Shown here in pieces: positions 32,898 to 41,057 of a DNA stretch of 64,000 nt. Under the pieces are notes generated by a model that saw nothing but the letters and a program-made list of their open reading frames with translations, made no database searches and was not told where the DNA came from. The first letter of the stretch is position 1. Each line of letters starts with the position of its first letter. Source of the stretch: Streptomyces xanthii. Lineage in GTDB: Bacteria > Actinomycetota > Actinomycetes > Streptomycetales > Streptomycetaceae. The stretch is taken from contig NZ_CP061281.1 in the NCBI RefSeq assembly GCF_014621695.1, forward strand, positions 5,022,001 through 5,086,000, written 5' to 3'. Made by a program: the position numbers and the translations under genes.

Positions 32898-32935
32898 GGG
32901 GGACGGGGAATTCCCGTCGGAGGGGGAGCGTAGGC

Positions 32936-33994
32936 ATGTCTGTGCGCAAGATCCAGCACAAGGTGAATCACGTCGCACTCGTCGTGGACAGTTCCGGTTC
33001 CATGTATCAGCACCAGCACCAGCTCGTGCGCGTCGTCGACGAATTCGTGGCCGGACTGAAGGCGGAATCGGACAGCCTCGGGCACGAGACGCGGATCAGC
33101 CTCTATTCCTTCGACCACCGGGTGGAGAACCTGGTGTGGGACATGGACGTGAAGCACCTTCCGTCCATGCGCGGGCTCTACAAGGTGAACAACGGGGCGA
33201 CGGCGCTGATCGAGGCCTCGCTGAAATCCCTGGACGACCTGGACCACATCTGGGAGGAGTACGGGGAGCACAGCTTCCTCCAGATCGTGGTGACGGACGG
33301 GGAGGAGAACGCGTCGGGAGGGGACCGCCGGCACGACGGCGACATGTCGATCCTCGGGCCGTGGCTCGACCGGATCACCGCCAAGATGGGCGGCCTGCCG
33401 GACCACTGGACGTCCGCGATCCTCGTGCCGAACTCGCTGGCCAAGCGCACCGCGCAGAACTACGGCTTCCCCGCGGGGAACATCGCGATCTGGGACGCGG
33501 ACTCGAAGCAGGGCGTCGAGGAGGCCATCGGCACGGTGCGCGCCGCCGCCACCAGCTTCCTGCGCGGGCGCGAGCAGGGCGTGCGCGGCACGAAGAACCT
33601 GTTCGCGGTCGGCCAGGACATATCCGTCGACGAGGTGCGGGCGAACCTGGAGCCGATACCGGCCGACAAGTACCGGCTCCTGAAGGTCGACAAGGAGGCC
33701 GAGATCCGCTCGTTCGTGAATTCCCATCCGGGCGTGACCTATGAGCGCGGTTCCTGCTACTACCAGTTGGGTGCGCGCGTCCAGGTCCAGCCCGACAAGG
33801 AAGTCGTCGTCGTGGAGAAGGACACCGACCGCGCCTATACGGGAGACGCGGCGCGCAGCCTTCTTTTCGGTACGGGAATCAAGGGCACGGTGTCGGTGAA
33901 GGCGGGGAACAATCCGAAGCTGGAGGTCTATGTGCAGAGCCGCTCGGTCAACCGAAAGCTGAAGGCGAACACGCGGCTGCTCATCATGCTCTGA
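32936..33994 (+). CDS. Von Willebrand factor A domain protein
   Basis: A 352-residue cytoplasmic protein. Residues about 12-205 are a VWA domain: the metal-ion adhesion site starts VDSSGSMYQ (about 17-25) and has VTDGEENASGG (about 121). This resembles TerY-like VWA proteins of stress systems. Residues about 215-352 form a second, mostly beta region that I do not recognise (YERGSCYYQLGARVQVQPDK). GGAGGGGGAG precedes the ATG. Some stretches at both ends use more A/T third positions (GGT, AAT, ATT, CTT) than neighbouring genes. It stands alone, without other ter genes. Its 3' end overlaps the next gene by 11 bases. Confidence 0.85.
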   Translation: MSVRKIQHKVNHVALVVDSSGSMYQHQHQLVRVVDEFVAGLKAESDSLGHETRISLYSFDHRVENLVWDMDVKHLPSMRGLYKVNNGATALIEASLKSLDDLDHIWEEYGEHSFLQIVVTDGEENASGGDRRHDGDMSILGPWLDRITAKMGGLPDHWTSAILVPNSLAKRTAQNYGFPAGNIAIWDADSKQGVEEAIGTVRAAATSFLRGREQGVRGTKNLFAVGQDISVDEVRANLEPIPADKYRLLKVDKEAEIRSFVNSHPGVTYERGSCYYQLGARVQVQPDKEVVVVEKDTDRAYTGDAARSLLFGTGIKGTVSVKAGNNPKLEVYVQSRSVNRKLKANTRLLIML

Positions 33995-34451
33995 AAAGGG
34001 AATTCCCGGCGCTGGTGAATTTCTTGAACATGTGGACGTCTTCCGCGCCGCCGGGAATGCCCAGGGTGCGGCCGGTCTCGACGTACCCGTGACGCTGGTA
34101 GAACGCCGGGGCCTGGAAGGTGAAGGAGGAGACGCAGGCGCGGTCGCAGCCGCGCCGGCGCGCCTCCTCCTCCGCCGCGGCGAGGATCCGCGTCCCCCAG
34201 CCGTCCTTCCGGCTCGCCTCGCGGATCCACAGCATCTCGATGCCGAACAGGCCGGCCCAGGTCCAGCCGGACAGGCCGCCGACGAGTTCGCCCGTCTCGT
34301 CGACGACCTTCACCGAGAGGGAGGTCTGATCGGCGGAAGTGGTGCCGGTAGCCGGGAAGTTGACCTCGTCGAGGCCCTGGGACAGGCGTGCGTCGAGCGC
34401 CTTGTCGGCCTCGCCGACGCTCAGCCGGCCGCCGTCGTGGTCATGCGTCAT
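33984..34451 (-). CDS. GNAT family N-acetyltransferase
   Basis: A 155-residue GNAT protein of the type with LVGGLSGWTWAGLFGIEMLWI followed by the acetyl-CoA motif DGWGTRILAAAEEEARRRGC (about 81-100) and SSFTFQAPAFYQRHGYVETG. Such enzymes are often assigned to acetylation of small amines. The stop codon lies inside the last codons of the converging VWA gene, so the genes overlap tail to tail by 11 bases. Confidence 0.88.
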   Translation of the reverse strand: MTHDHDGGRLSVGEADKALDARLSQGLDEVNFPATGTTSADQTSLSVKVVDETGELVGGLSGWTWAGLFGIEMLWIREASRKDGWGTRILAAAEEEARRRGCDRACVSSFTFQAPAFYQRHGYVETGRTLGIPGGAEDVHMFKKFTSAGNSLFRA

Positions 34452-34483
34452 GGCGCCGAGTGTGGCACGGCCGGGTGCGGGCG

Positions 34484-34500
34484 CCGGGCCGTTCGGCCGG
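34484..34500. terminator. Short G+C hairpin 3' of the LacI gene
   Basis: CCGGGCCGTTCGGCCGG folds as a compact stem with one bulged G and a two-base loop, 10 bases past the LacI stop on the minus strand. It may stabilise or end the LacI transcript. Confidence 0.35.
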
Positions 34501-34510
34501 GGGTGAGCGG

Positions 34511-35557
34511 TCAGGCGCGCGGCGGAGCCGTCGAGCCGCGGACGATCAGTTCGCCGCCGACCACGTCGACGCCGCCCTCGGGGGCCTCCTCGCGGCCCAT
34601 CGCGATGCGGCCCGCGCGGGCGGCCGTGTCGCTGAGGGGGAGGCGGACGGTCGTGAGAGCGGGGACGGCGTCCGCGCTGAAGGGGAGGTCGTCGAAGCCG
34701 GCGACCGAGACGTCCTCGGGGACGCGCAGTCCGGCCTCGCGCAGGGCCGCGCAGGCGCCGAGCGCCACCGTGTCGTTCGCGGCGACGATCGCGGTCAGGT
34801 CCGGGGCGCCGCGCAGCAGTTCCGCGGTCGCCGCCCGGCCGGTCGCCCGGTCGTACGTGCCGTGCACCACCAGGTCGTCGGACTCCGTGACGCCCGCGTC
34901 GGCGAGCGCCTCACGGTGTCCCTCCAGACGGTGCCGGGTCGTCGTGCGCTCCTCGGGCCCGGCGACGTAGCCGATGCGGCGGTGGCCGAGGGAGAGCAGG
35001 TGGCGGGTCAGTTCGCGGCCGCCGCCCCGGTTGTCGAAGGTCACGGAGACCGCGTCGGTGCCGGGCACCGGCGGGCGGCCGCACAGGACGACGCGGGTGC
35101 CCGCCTCCGACAGGCGCCGCAGCTTGCCCGCGACGGCCGCGACATGGGCCTCGTCCTCGATCGCGCCGCCGGTGAGGACGACGGCGGCGGCACGCTGGCG
35201 CTGCAGCAGGGTGAGGTAGGTGAGCTCGCGCTCGGGGGAGCCGCCCGTGTTGCAGACGACGGCGAGGCGCTCGCCGCCCGCGCGGCCGCCCGGGCCCACG
35301 ATCTCCGACTGCACGGCGGAGGCCATGATCCCGAAGAACGGGTCGGCGATGTCGTTGACCAGAACCCCGACCAGGTCGGACGTGGCGGCGGCGAGCGCGC
35401 TCGCCGGGCCGTTGAGGACGTAGTCCAGTTCGTCGACGGCCTTCAGGACGCGCTCGCGGGTGGCGGCGGCCACCGGATAGTTGCCGTTCAGGACGCGCGA
35501 GACGGTGGCGGGGGACACCTGTGCGCGGGCGGCCACATCCGCCAGGGTCACGGTCAT
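34511..35557 (-). CDS. LacI-family regulator of the DUF993 sugar cassette
   Basis: A 348-residue LacI repressor. The HTH and hinge are at the start (TLADVAARAQVSPATVSRVL, about 3-22), followed by a periplasmic-binding-type sugar domain with LVNDIADPFFG and DDLPFSADAVPALTTV. It is divergent from the oxidoreductase-DUF993-isomerase genes and should repress them until a specific sugar or derivative binds. An AAGCGCTT palindrome at 35674-35681, the usual core for LacI proteins, is in the shared promoter. Confidence 0.9.
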   Translation of the reverse strand: MTVTLADVAARAQVSPATVSRVLNGNYPVAAATRERVLKAVDELDYVLNGPASALAAATSDLVGVLVNDIADPFFGIMASAVQSEIVGPGGRAGGERLAVVCNTGGSPERELTYLTLLQRQRAAAVVLTGGAIEDEAHVAAVAGKLRRLSEAGTRVVLCGRPPVPGTDAVSVTFDNRGGGRELTRHLLSLGHRRIGYVAGPEERTTTRHRLEGHREALADAGVTESDDLVVHGTYDRATGRAATAELLRGAPDLTAIVAANDTVALGACAALREAGLRVPEDVSVAGFDDLPFSADAVPALTTVRLPLSDTAARAGRIAMGREEAPEGGVDVVGGELIVRGSTAPPRA

Positions 35558-35661
35558 CGTCGAGTCAGCCTCCGTCGGCGTCGGCCTGTGGCCTGTCCAG
35601 GGTCGGTTCGGATCGGTCGTGCACCCGCTCTTGTCCGAGTGGTTGTGCAGAGGCTAGCTTC

Positions 35662-35688
35662 TCCTCGTATAGAAAGCGCTTGCTAGAT
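35662..35688. promoter_or_regulatory. LacI-type operator before the sugar oxidoreductase gene
   Basis: GAAAGCGCTTGC (35672-35683) contains the perfect palindrome AAGCGCTT at 35674-35681, about 50 bases before the GTG. The flanking CTAG words add a looser outer symmetry. Central CG palindromes of this kind are typical of LacI-family operators, and a LacI gene is adjacent. Confidence 0.65.
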
Positions 35689-35728
35689 GCGGTGGCCGCG
35701 GCGCCGCACGCCCGACGGAGGGACTCAC

Positions 35729-36886
35729 GTGACACGCAAGACGGTGCGCATCGCCATGAACGGGGTGACGGGGCGCATGGGCTACCGCCAGCACCTCGTC
35801 CGCTCGATCCTCGCGCTGCGCGAGCAGGGCGGGCTCGGCCTCGGCGACGGCACGGTGCTGTGGCCCGAGCCGGTGCTCCTCGGCCGCCGCGCGTACGCCC
35901 TGGAGGCGCTCGCCGAGAAGCACGGCCTCGACGAGGCGAACATCTCCACCGACGTGGACGCCGTCCTCGCCGACGACAGCGTCGACATCTTCTTCGACGC
36001 CGCGATGACCTCCGGCCGCGAGGAGGTCCTCAAGAAGGCGATCGCCGCCGGCAAGCACGTCTACACCGAGAAGCCGACCGCGACCGGCCTCGACGGCGCG
36101 CTCGAACTGGCCCGTCTCGCCCGGGCGGCCGGCGTGAAGTCCGGCGTCGTCCAGGACAAGATCTTCCTGCCGGGCCTGCTCAAGCTGAAGCGGCTCATCG
36201 ACGGCGGCTTCTTCGGCGAGATCCTGTCCGTGCGCGGCGAGTTCGGCTACTGGGTCTTCGAGGGCGACTGGCAGGAGGCCCAGCGCCCCAGCTGGAACTA
36301 CCGCTCCGAGGACGGCGGCGGCATCGTCGTCGACATGTTCCCGCACTGGGAGTACGTGCTGCACGAGCTGTTCGGCCGCGTCACCTCCGTGCAGGCGCTC
36401 ACCGCCACGCACGTCCCGCAGCGCTGGGACGAGAACGGCAAGCCCTACGACGCCACCGCCGACGACGCCGCCTACGGCATCTTCGAGCTCGACGGCGGCG
36501 CGATCGCGCAGATCAACTCCTCCTGGGCGGTGCGCGTCAACCGCGACGAACTCGTCGAGTTCCAGGTCGACGGCACCGAGGGCTCGGCCGTCGCCGGCCT
36601 GCGCAACTGCCGTGCCCAGCACCGCAGTTCCACCCCCAAGCCCGTGTGGAACCCGGACATCCCGGCCACCTACTCCTTCCGCGACCAGTGGCAGGAGGTC
36701 CCGGACAACCAGGAGTTCGACAACGGCTTCAAGGCGCAGTGGGAGCTCTTCCTGAAGCACGTCTACGCCGACGCGCCCTACCGCTGGGACCTGCTGGCCG
36801 GCGCCCGCGGTGTGCAGCTCGCCGAGCTGGGCCTGAAGGCCTCCGCCGAGGGTCGCCGCGTCGACGTTCCGGAGATCACGCTGTGA
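35729..36886 (+). CDS. Gfo/Idh/MocA family oxidoreductase
   Basis: A 385-residue NAD(P)-dependent sugar or cyclitol dehydrogenase. The N-terminal Rossmann part starts VRIAMNGVTGRMGYRQHLVR; the lysine motif of the family is HVYTEKPTATG (about 108-118); the C-terminal alpha/beta domain has GGGIVVDMFPHWEYVLHELFG (about 195-215). These enzymes oxidise a sugar hydroxyl, often at C-3. GTG 35729 has GGAGGG seven bases upstream. Its last bases overlap the start of the DUF993 gene (GTGA), so translation is coupled. Confidence 0.9.
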   Translation: MTRKTVRIAMNGVTGRMGYRQHLVRSILALREQGGLGLGDGTVLWPEPVLLGRRAYALEALAEKHGLDEANISTDVDAVLADDSVDIFFDAAMTSGREEVLKKAIAAGKHVYTEKPTATGLDGALELARLARAAGVKSGVVQDKIFLPGLLKLKRLIDGGFFGEILSVRGEFGYWVFEGDWQEAQRPSWNYRSEDGGGIVVDMFPHWEYVLHELFGRVTSVQALTATHVPQRWDENGKPYDATADDAAYGIFELDGGAIAQINSSWAVRVNRDELVEFQVDGTEGSAVAGLRNCRAQHRSSTPKPVWNPDIPATYSFRDQWQEVPDNQEFDNGFKAQWELFLKHVYADAPYRWDLLAGARGVQLAELGLKASAEGRRVDVPEITL

Positions 36887-38040
36887 CGATCCAGCTGCCC
36901 GACAGCGCGGGGGAGCTGCGCGCCTACGAGCCGCGCGCCACCCCGCTCGCCCTCGACGCCGGCGCCCCGCTCGCCTCCCGCGTCGTCTTCTCGGCCGCGC
37001 ACGTCGTCGCCGACCCGTTCGCCGACACCAGCCCCGACGGCCCCGCCGCCGTCGACTGGGACGCCACCCTCGCCTTCCGCCGCCACCTGTGGTCCCACGG
37101 GCTCGGCGTCGCCGAGGCCATGGACACCGCGCAGCGCGGCATGGGCCTGGACTGGGCGGGCGCCGCCGAACTGATCAAGCGGTCCGCCGCCGAGGCGCGG
37201 GCCGTCGGCGGGCGCATCGCCTGCGGCGTCGGCACCGACCAGCTCACCGCCGTACCGAAGGACCTGGCCGAGGTCAGGTCCGCGTACGAGGAGCAGCTCG
37301 CGCTCGTGGAGGGGACGGGCGCGCAGGCGATCCTCATGGCGTCCAGGGCGCTCGCCGCCGTCGCCCGCGGCCCCGAGGACTACCTCGACGTCTACGGGCA
37401 CCTGCTGCGCCAGGCCGCCGAACCGGTCGTCCTGCACTGGCTCGGCCCCATGTTCGACCCCGCGCTCGACGGGTACTGGGGCTCCGCCGACCTCGACGCC
37501 GCCACGGAGACCTTCCTCGAGGTCATCGCCGAGCACCCGGACAAGGTCGACGGCATCAAGGTCTCGCTGCTCGACGCGCGGCGCGAGGTCGAACTGCGCC
37601 GCAGACTCCCCAAGGGCGTGCGCTGCTACACCGGCGACGACTTCAACTACCCCGAGCTCATCGCCGGCGACGCGCGCGGCTTCAGCCACGCGCTGCTCGG
37701 CATCTTCGACCCGCTAGGGCCGCTCGCCGCGCACGCCGTACGCGTACTGGACCAGGGAGACACGGACGGGTTCCGCGCGCTCCTCGACCCGACCGTCGAA
37801 CTGTCCCGGCACCTCTTCCAGGCGCCGACCCGCTTCTACAAGACCGGTGTCGTGTTCCTCGCCTGGCTCGCCGGGCACCAGGACCACTTCGCGATGGTCG
37901 GCGGGCTCCAGTCCTCCCGCTCGCTCCCGCACTTCGCGAAGGCCTACGAACTCGCGGACGGGCTCGGCCTGTTCCCCGACCCGGGGCTCGCCGAGGCCCG
38001 GATGAAGCAGCTGCTCGCCCTGTACGGAGTGACCCGATGA
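36883..38040 (+). CDS. DUF993 protein, dihydrodipicolinate synthase-like TIM barrel
   Basis: A 385-residue protein of the DUF993 family, which is distantly related to the DapA/NAL class I aldolases. The likely Schiff-base lysine is in KVDGIKVSLLDARRE (about residue 226). Other conserved blocks are VVLHWLGPMFDPALDGYWG and RCYTGDDFNYPELI. It might cleave or dehydrate a keto-sugar acid made by the neighbouring oxidoreductase. The start is the GTG overlapping the previous stop; the stop overlaps the next ATG, so all three enzymes are coupled. The reaction is not known. Confidence 0.87.
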   Translation: MTIQLPDSAGELRAYEPRATPLALDAGAPLASRVVFSAAHVVADPFADTSPDGPAAVDWDATLAFRRHLWSHGLGVAEAMDTAQRGMGLDWAGAAELIKRSAAEARAVGGRIACGVGTDQLTAVPKDLAEVRSAYEEQLALVEGTGAQAILMASRALAAVARGPEDYLDVYGHLLRQAAEPVVLHWLGPMFDPALDGYWGSADLDAATETFLEVIAEHPDKVDGIKVSLLDARREVELRRRLPKGVRCYTGDDFNYPELIAGDARGFSHALLGIFDPLGPLAAHAVRVLDQGDTDGFRALLDPTVELSRHLFQAPTRFYKTGVVFLAWLAGHQDHFAMVGGLQSSRSLPHFAKAYELADGLGLFPDPGLAEARMKQLLALYGVTR

Positions 38041-38891
38041 CCGCGCCCGGGGCCGCAGCCGCCCACCCCCTCTTCTCCATCAACCAGATGACCGTCAAGC
38101 AGCTCGGACTGCCCGAACTCGTCGACGCCTGCGTGGAATCGGGGGTGCGGCACATCGGCACGTGGCGCGAGCCCGTGCAGGCGTACGGGGTCGAGAAGGC
38201 GGCCGGGCTGCTGCGGGACGCCGGGCTGTCCGTGTCCACGCACTGCCGCGGCGGATTCCTCACCGCGATCGACGGCGCTGAGCGGCGGGCCGCCGTCGAC
38301 GACAACAAGCGGGCCGTCGACGAGGCCGCCGTCCTCGGCACGGACGTCCTGGTGCTGGTCTCGGGCGGGCTGCCCGCCGGGTCCCGCGACCTCGTCGCGG
38401 CGCGCGAGCGGATCGCCGACGGGATCGCCGAACTGGCGCCCTACGCCGGTGAGCGCGGGGTGCGGCTCGCCATCGAACCGCTCCACCCGATGTTCGCCTC
38501 CGACCGGTGCGCCGTCTCCACGCTCGGTCAGGCGCTCGACATCGCGGAACGGTTTCCCGCGGAGCAGGTGGGGGTGTGCGTCGACACGTACCACGTGTGG
38601 TGGGACGAGGCGGCCCCGGCGCAGATCGCCCGGGCGGGCGCGACGGGACGGATCGCGAGCTTCCAGCTCGCGGACTGGGTCACCCCGCTGCCCGCCGGCG
38701 TCCTGAACGGCCGCGGGCAGCTCGGCGACGGGGCCGTGGACCTGGCGCTGTGGTGGCGGTACGTCGAGGAGGCCGGATACACGGGCCCGGTCGAGGTCGA
38801 GCTCTTCAACGACGGCCTGTGGGAGCGGGAGGGACGAGAGGTTCTGCGGGAGACGGTGTCCCGGTTCGCGGAGGTGGCGCGGGCACGCTGA
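38037..38891 (+). CDS. Sugar phosphate isomerase/epimerase (TIM barrel)
   Basis: A 284-residue TIM-barrel protein of the AP-endonuclease-2 type. Metal ligands are expected in VRLAIEPLHPMF (Glu, about 140), VGVCVDTYHVWWD (Asp and His, about 180), ASFQLADWVTPLP (about 210) and GPVEVELFNDGLWE (Glu, about 250). It starts in the ATGA shared with DUF993 and so acts in the same pathway, probably isomerising or epimerising the keto-sugar. Confidence 0.88.
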   Translation: MTAPGAAAAHPLFSINQMTVKQLGLPELVDACVESGVRHIGTWREPVQAYGVEKAAGLLRDAGLSVSTHCRGGFLTAIDGAERRAAVDDNKRAVDEAAVLGTDVLVLVSGGLPAGSRDLVAARERIADGIAELAPYAGERGVRLAIEPLHPMFASDRCAVSTLGQALDIAERFPAEQVGVCVDTYHVWWDEAAPAQIARAGATGRIASFQLADWVTPLPAGVLNGRGQLGDGAVDLALWWRYVEEAGYTGPVEVELFNDGLWEREGREVLRETVSRFAEVARAR

Positions 38892-38949
38892 GGACTGGAC
38901 GCGGGGCGCCCCGCCGTGGGGGCCGGGCATCGTCGCCGGGCGCCCCGCT

Positions 38950-39181
38950 GTCGTGGTTGCTCGCGCCCGCGCGGCGGAGCCGCACAGGGACACAGCCCCG
39001 CGCCCCTGACGGGGCCCGTCTGCCCTGCGCCTTTTTCGACCCCGCGCCCCATTGCGGGGCCGTCGGTCGTGCGCCCCCGGCGCCGCCGCCGTCGGGGCGG
39101 GCATCGTCGTCGAGTGCGCCGCCGTCGTGGTTGCTCGCGCCCGCGCGGCGGAGCCGCACAGGGACACAGCCCCGCGCTCCT
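38950..39181. repeat. Direct pair of 58-base intergenic repeats
   Basis: The 58-base words at 38950-39007 and 39124-39181 (both starting GTCGTGGTTGCTCGCGCCCG) differ by one base. They are 174 bases apart and in the same orientation. They share their first part with the repeats at 49.45 and 49.6 kb. Between them lie further G+C-rich hairpins such as CCCCGCGCCCCATTGCGGGG. The region 38892-39195 between the isomerase and the TetR gene contains nothing else that I recognise and probably ends both transcripts. Confidence 0.7.
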
Positions 39182-39195
39182 TGCGGGGGCCGGGG

Positions 39196-39783
39196 CTAGT
39201 CCGGGAGGGCCGTCAGGGAGGCCGTGGTCAGGGCTACGGCTCGGTGGCGGACGGCCTCGTAGTCGTCGCCGGACTCGATCGCCGTGGTCGCCGCGTTGAC
39301 GACGCCCTGCAACAGCCGGGCCGTCCGCAGCGGCGTGTCGTCGCCCAGCTCGGTCAGGGCCAGCACCAACGGGTCGAGGAGAGCCCGGTGCGCGTCCCCG
39401 GCCCCCGCCCGCAGCGCCGCCGCGTCCCCCGCGTCCGCGACCGCCTGCGCGATCCGGTGCTCCCCGTCGCGGACCAGCTCCAGTTGGGCCGTGACGTAGG
39501 CGCCGATCCGGTCCCGCGGTGCGTCCCCGGCCGCCTCCAGCGCGGCGTGGATGTGAGCCGTCCAGCGCGGCGCGGACTCCCGTACCACCTCGGTGAGCAG
39601 TTCGCCGCGGTCGGCGAAGTACTTGTAGACGCTGTTGCGCGCGAGCCCGGTGCGCCGGGCGATCTCCGCGAACGTGACCTGCGACGCGTCCCCCTCCGCG
39701 AGCACCTCCCGCGCCGCGTCCAGCAGCGCGGCCCGCTGGTGGGCGCGGTGGTCGGCGACTGAGGCGGCTTGGATCCGGGGCAC
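39196..39783 (-). CDS. TetR-family regulator of the adjacent ABC transporter
   Basis: A 195-residue TetR protein. The HTH is at about 15-60 (RAALLDAAREVLAEGD, FAEIARRTGLARNSVYKYFA, DRGELLTEV); the C-terminal helical domain is normal in size. It is divergent from a permease-ATPase pair, and the shared promoter carries two 15-base palindromes. It most likely represses itself and the transporter until a toxic compound or lipid binds. Confidence 0.9.
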   Translation of the reverse strand: MPRIQAASVADHRAHQRAALLDAAREVLAEGDASQVTFAEIARRTGLARNSVYKYFADRGELLTEVVRESAPRWTAHIHAALEAAGDAPRDRIGAYVTAQLELVRDGEHRIAQAVADAGDAAALRAGAGDAHRALLDPLVLALTELGDDTPLRTARLLQGVVNAATTAIESGDDYEAVRHRAVALTTASLTALPD

Positions 39784-39817
39784 GCGGTCAGTGTAGGACC
39801 CGGGCCGGGCCCTGTTG

Positions 39818-39861
39818 GGGACGCTGCGTCGCCATCATCTATCTTGGGGACGCTGCGTCCC
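39818..39861. promoter_or_regulatory. Two GGGACGC-T-GCGTCCC operators
   Basis: The perfect palindrome GGGACGCTGCGTCCC (39847-39861) and the near copy GGGACGCTGCGTCGC (39818-39832) lie 29 bp apart in the divergent promoter of the TetR and ABC genes. Both are preceded by TTG, forming a 16-base direct repeat as well. The A+T-richer ATCATCTATC between them probably holds the -10 boxes. Confidence 0.75.
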
Positions 39862-39929
39862 TAAGTGAGTCCCGCCGGGGCGCGCACACTCACCCATGCC
39901 CGGGCACGCCCCGGACCGGAAGGATCACC

Positions 39930-41057
39930 GTGTACCTCGCCCTGCTGGAACTGAGAGCGGCCCGAGGCCGTTTCCTGCTGATGGGCAGCGTCGTCGTGCT
40001 CGTCGCCGCCCTCGTCGGCATCGTCTCCGGATTCACCACCGGCCTCGGCGACGACACCGTCTCCGCGCTGCGCCGGCTGCCCGCGACCCACATCGCCTTC
40101 GCCGCCGGATCGGACTCCGACCAGTTCGCCCGCGGTCTCGTCGACCGCGACACCGTCGACGGCTGGAGGCACGAGAAGGGCGTCGAGGCCAGCCCGCTCG
40201 GGGTCACCCTGACCCGCGGCCGGACCGACCGCGGCACCGAGGTCGACCTCGCCGCGTTCGGCGTCGAGCCCGGCGCGTTCACCGACCCGGGCGCCGACAC
40301 CGGCAGACCGCTGGCCGCGGACGGCCCCGAGGGCGTCGTGGTGTCCCGGCAGCTCGTGAACGACGGCGTCCGGATCGGCGACACCCTCACCGTCGACCGG
40401 CTCGGCATCCGCCTGAAGGTCGTCGGTACCACGGGCCGCTCCTCGTACGGACACGTCGCCGCCGCGTACGTCACGACCGACACCTGGCGCCGCGTGCGCT
40501 TCACCACCCCCGGAGCCCGGACCTCCCCCGGCGAACTCCCGGACCAGTACAGCGCGATGGCGCTCCGGGCGCCGGACGGGTCCGGCACCGCACGCCTGGC
40601 CGGTGCCGACCGCCGGCTGCACACCGCGACCGTGCCGCTCGAGACCGCCTTCGGCGCCGCCCCCGGCTACGACGGCGAGCGGCTCACCATGAACTCCATC
40701 CTGACGTTCCTCTTCCTCATCGCCCCGCTCGTCGTCGGGTCCTTCTTCGCGGTGTGGACCGTCCAGCGGACCCCCGAACTCGCCCTGCTGCGCGCGATGG
40801 GAGCCTCCCGCCGCCGGCTGCTCGGCCACAGCCTCACGCAGGCCGCGATCGTCGTGTCCGCGGGAGCCGCGCTCGGCGCGGCGCTCGCCGCGGGCGTCGG
40901 CGCGCTCGTCGGCGAGCAGGTGCCGTTCAGCCTGCCCGCCGGCACCCTCGGCACGACCATGGCCGCCGTCGTCCTCGTCGGACTGGCCGGTTCCGCCCTC
41001 ACCCTGCGACGGGTCACCACCGTCGACCCGATGACCATGCTGGGAGCAGCCCGATGA
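39930..41057 (+). CDS. ABC transporter permease (FtsX/MacB type)
   Basis: A 375-residue FtsX-family permease. One membrane segment is near the N-terminus (FLLMGSVVVLVAALVGIVSG), then an extracytoplasmic domain (about 35-245), then three membrane segments (SILTFLFLIAPLVVGSFFAV, AIVVSAGAALGAALAAGVGA, MAAVVLVGLAGSALTL). The coupling loop LALLRAMGASRRRLLGH is typical. It works with the ATPase encoded next (overlap ATGA) to move lipids, peptides or drugs from the membrane. It is controlled by the divergent TetR. GTG 39930 has GAAGGA upstream. Confidence 0.9.
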   Translation: MYLALLELRAARGRFLLMGSVVVLVAALVGIVSGFTTGLGDDTVSALRRLPATHIAFAAGSDSDQFARGLVDRDTVDGWRHEKGVEASPLGVTLTRGRTDRGTEVDLAAFGVEPGAFTDPGADTGRPLAADGPEGVVVSRQLVNDGVRIGDTLTVDRLGIRLKVVGTTGRSSYGHVAAAYVTTDTWRRVRFTTPGARTSPGELPDQYSAMALRAPDGSGTARLAGADRRLHTATVPLETAFGAAPGYDGERLTMNSILTFLFLIAPLVVGSFFAVWTVQRTPELALLRAMGASRRRLLGHSLTQAAIVVSAGAALGAALAAGVGALVGEQVPFSLPAGTLGTTMAAVVLVGLAGSALTLRRVTTVDPMTMLGAAR

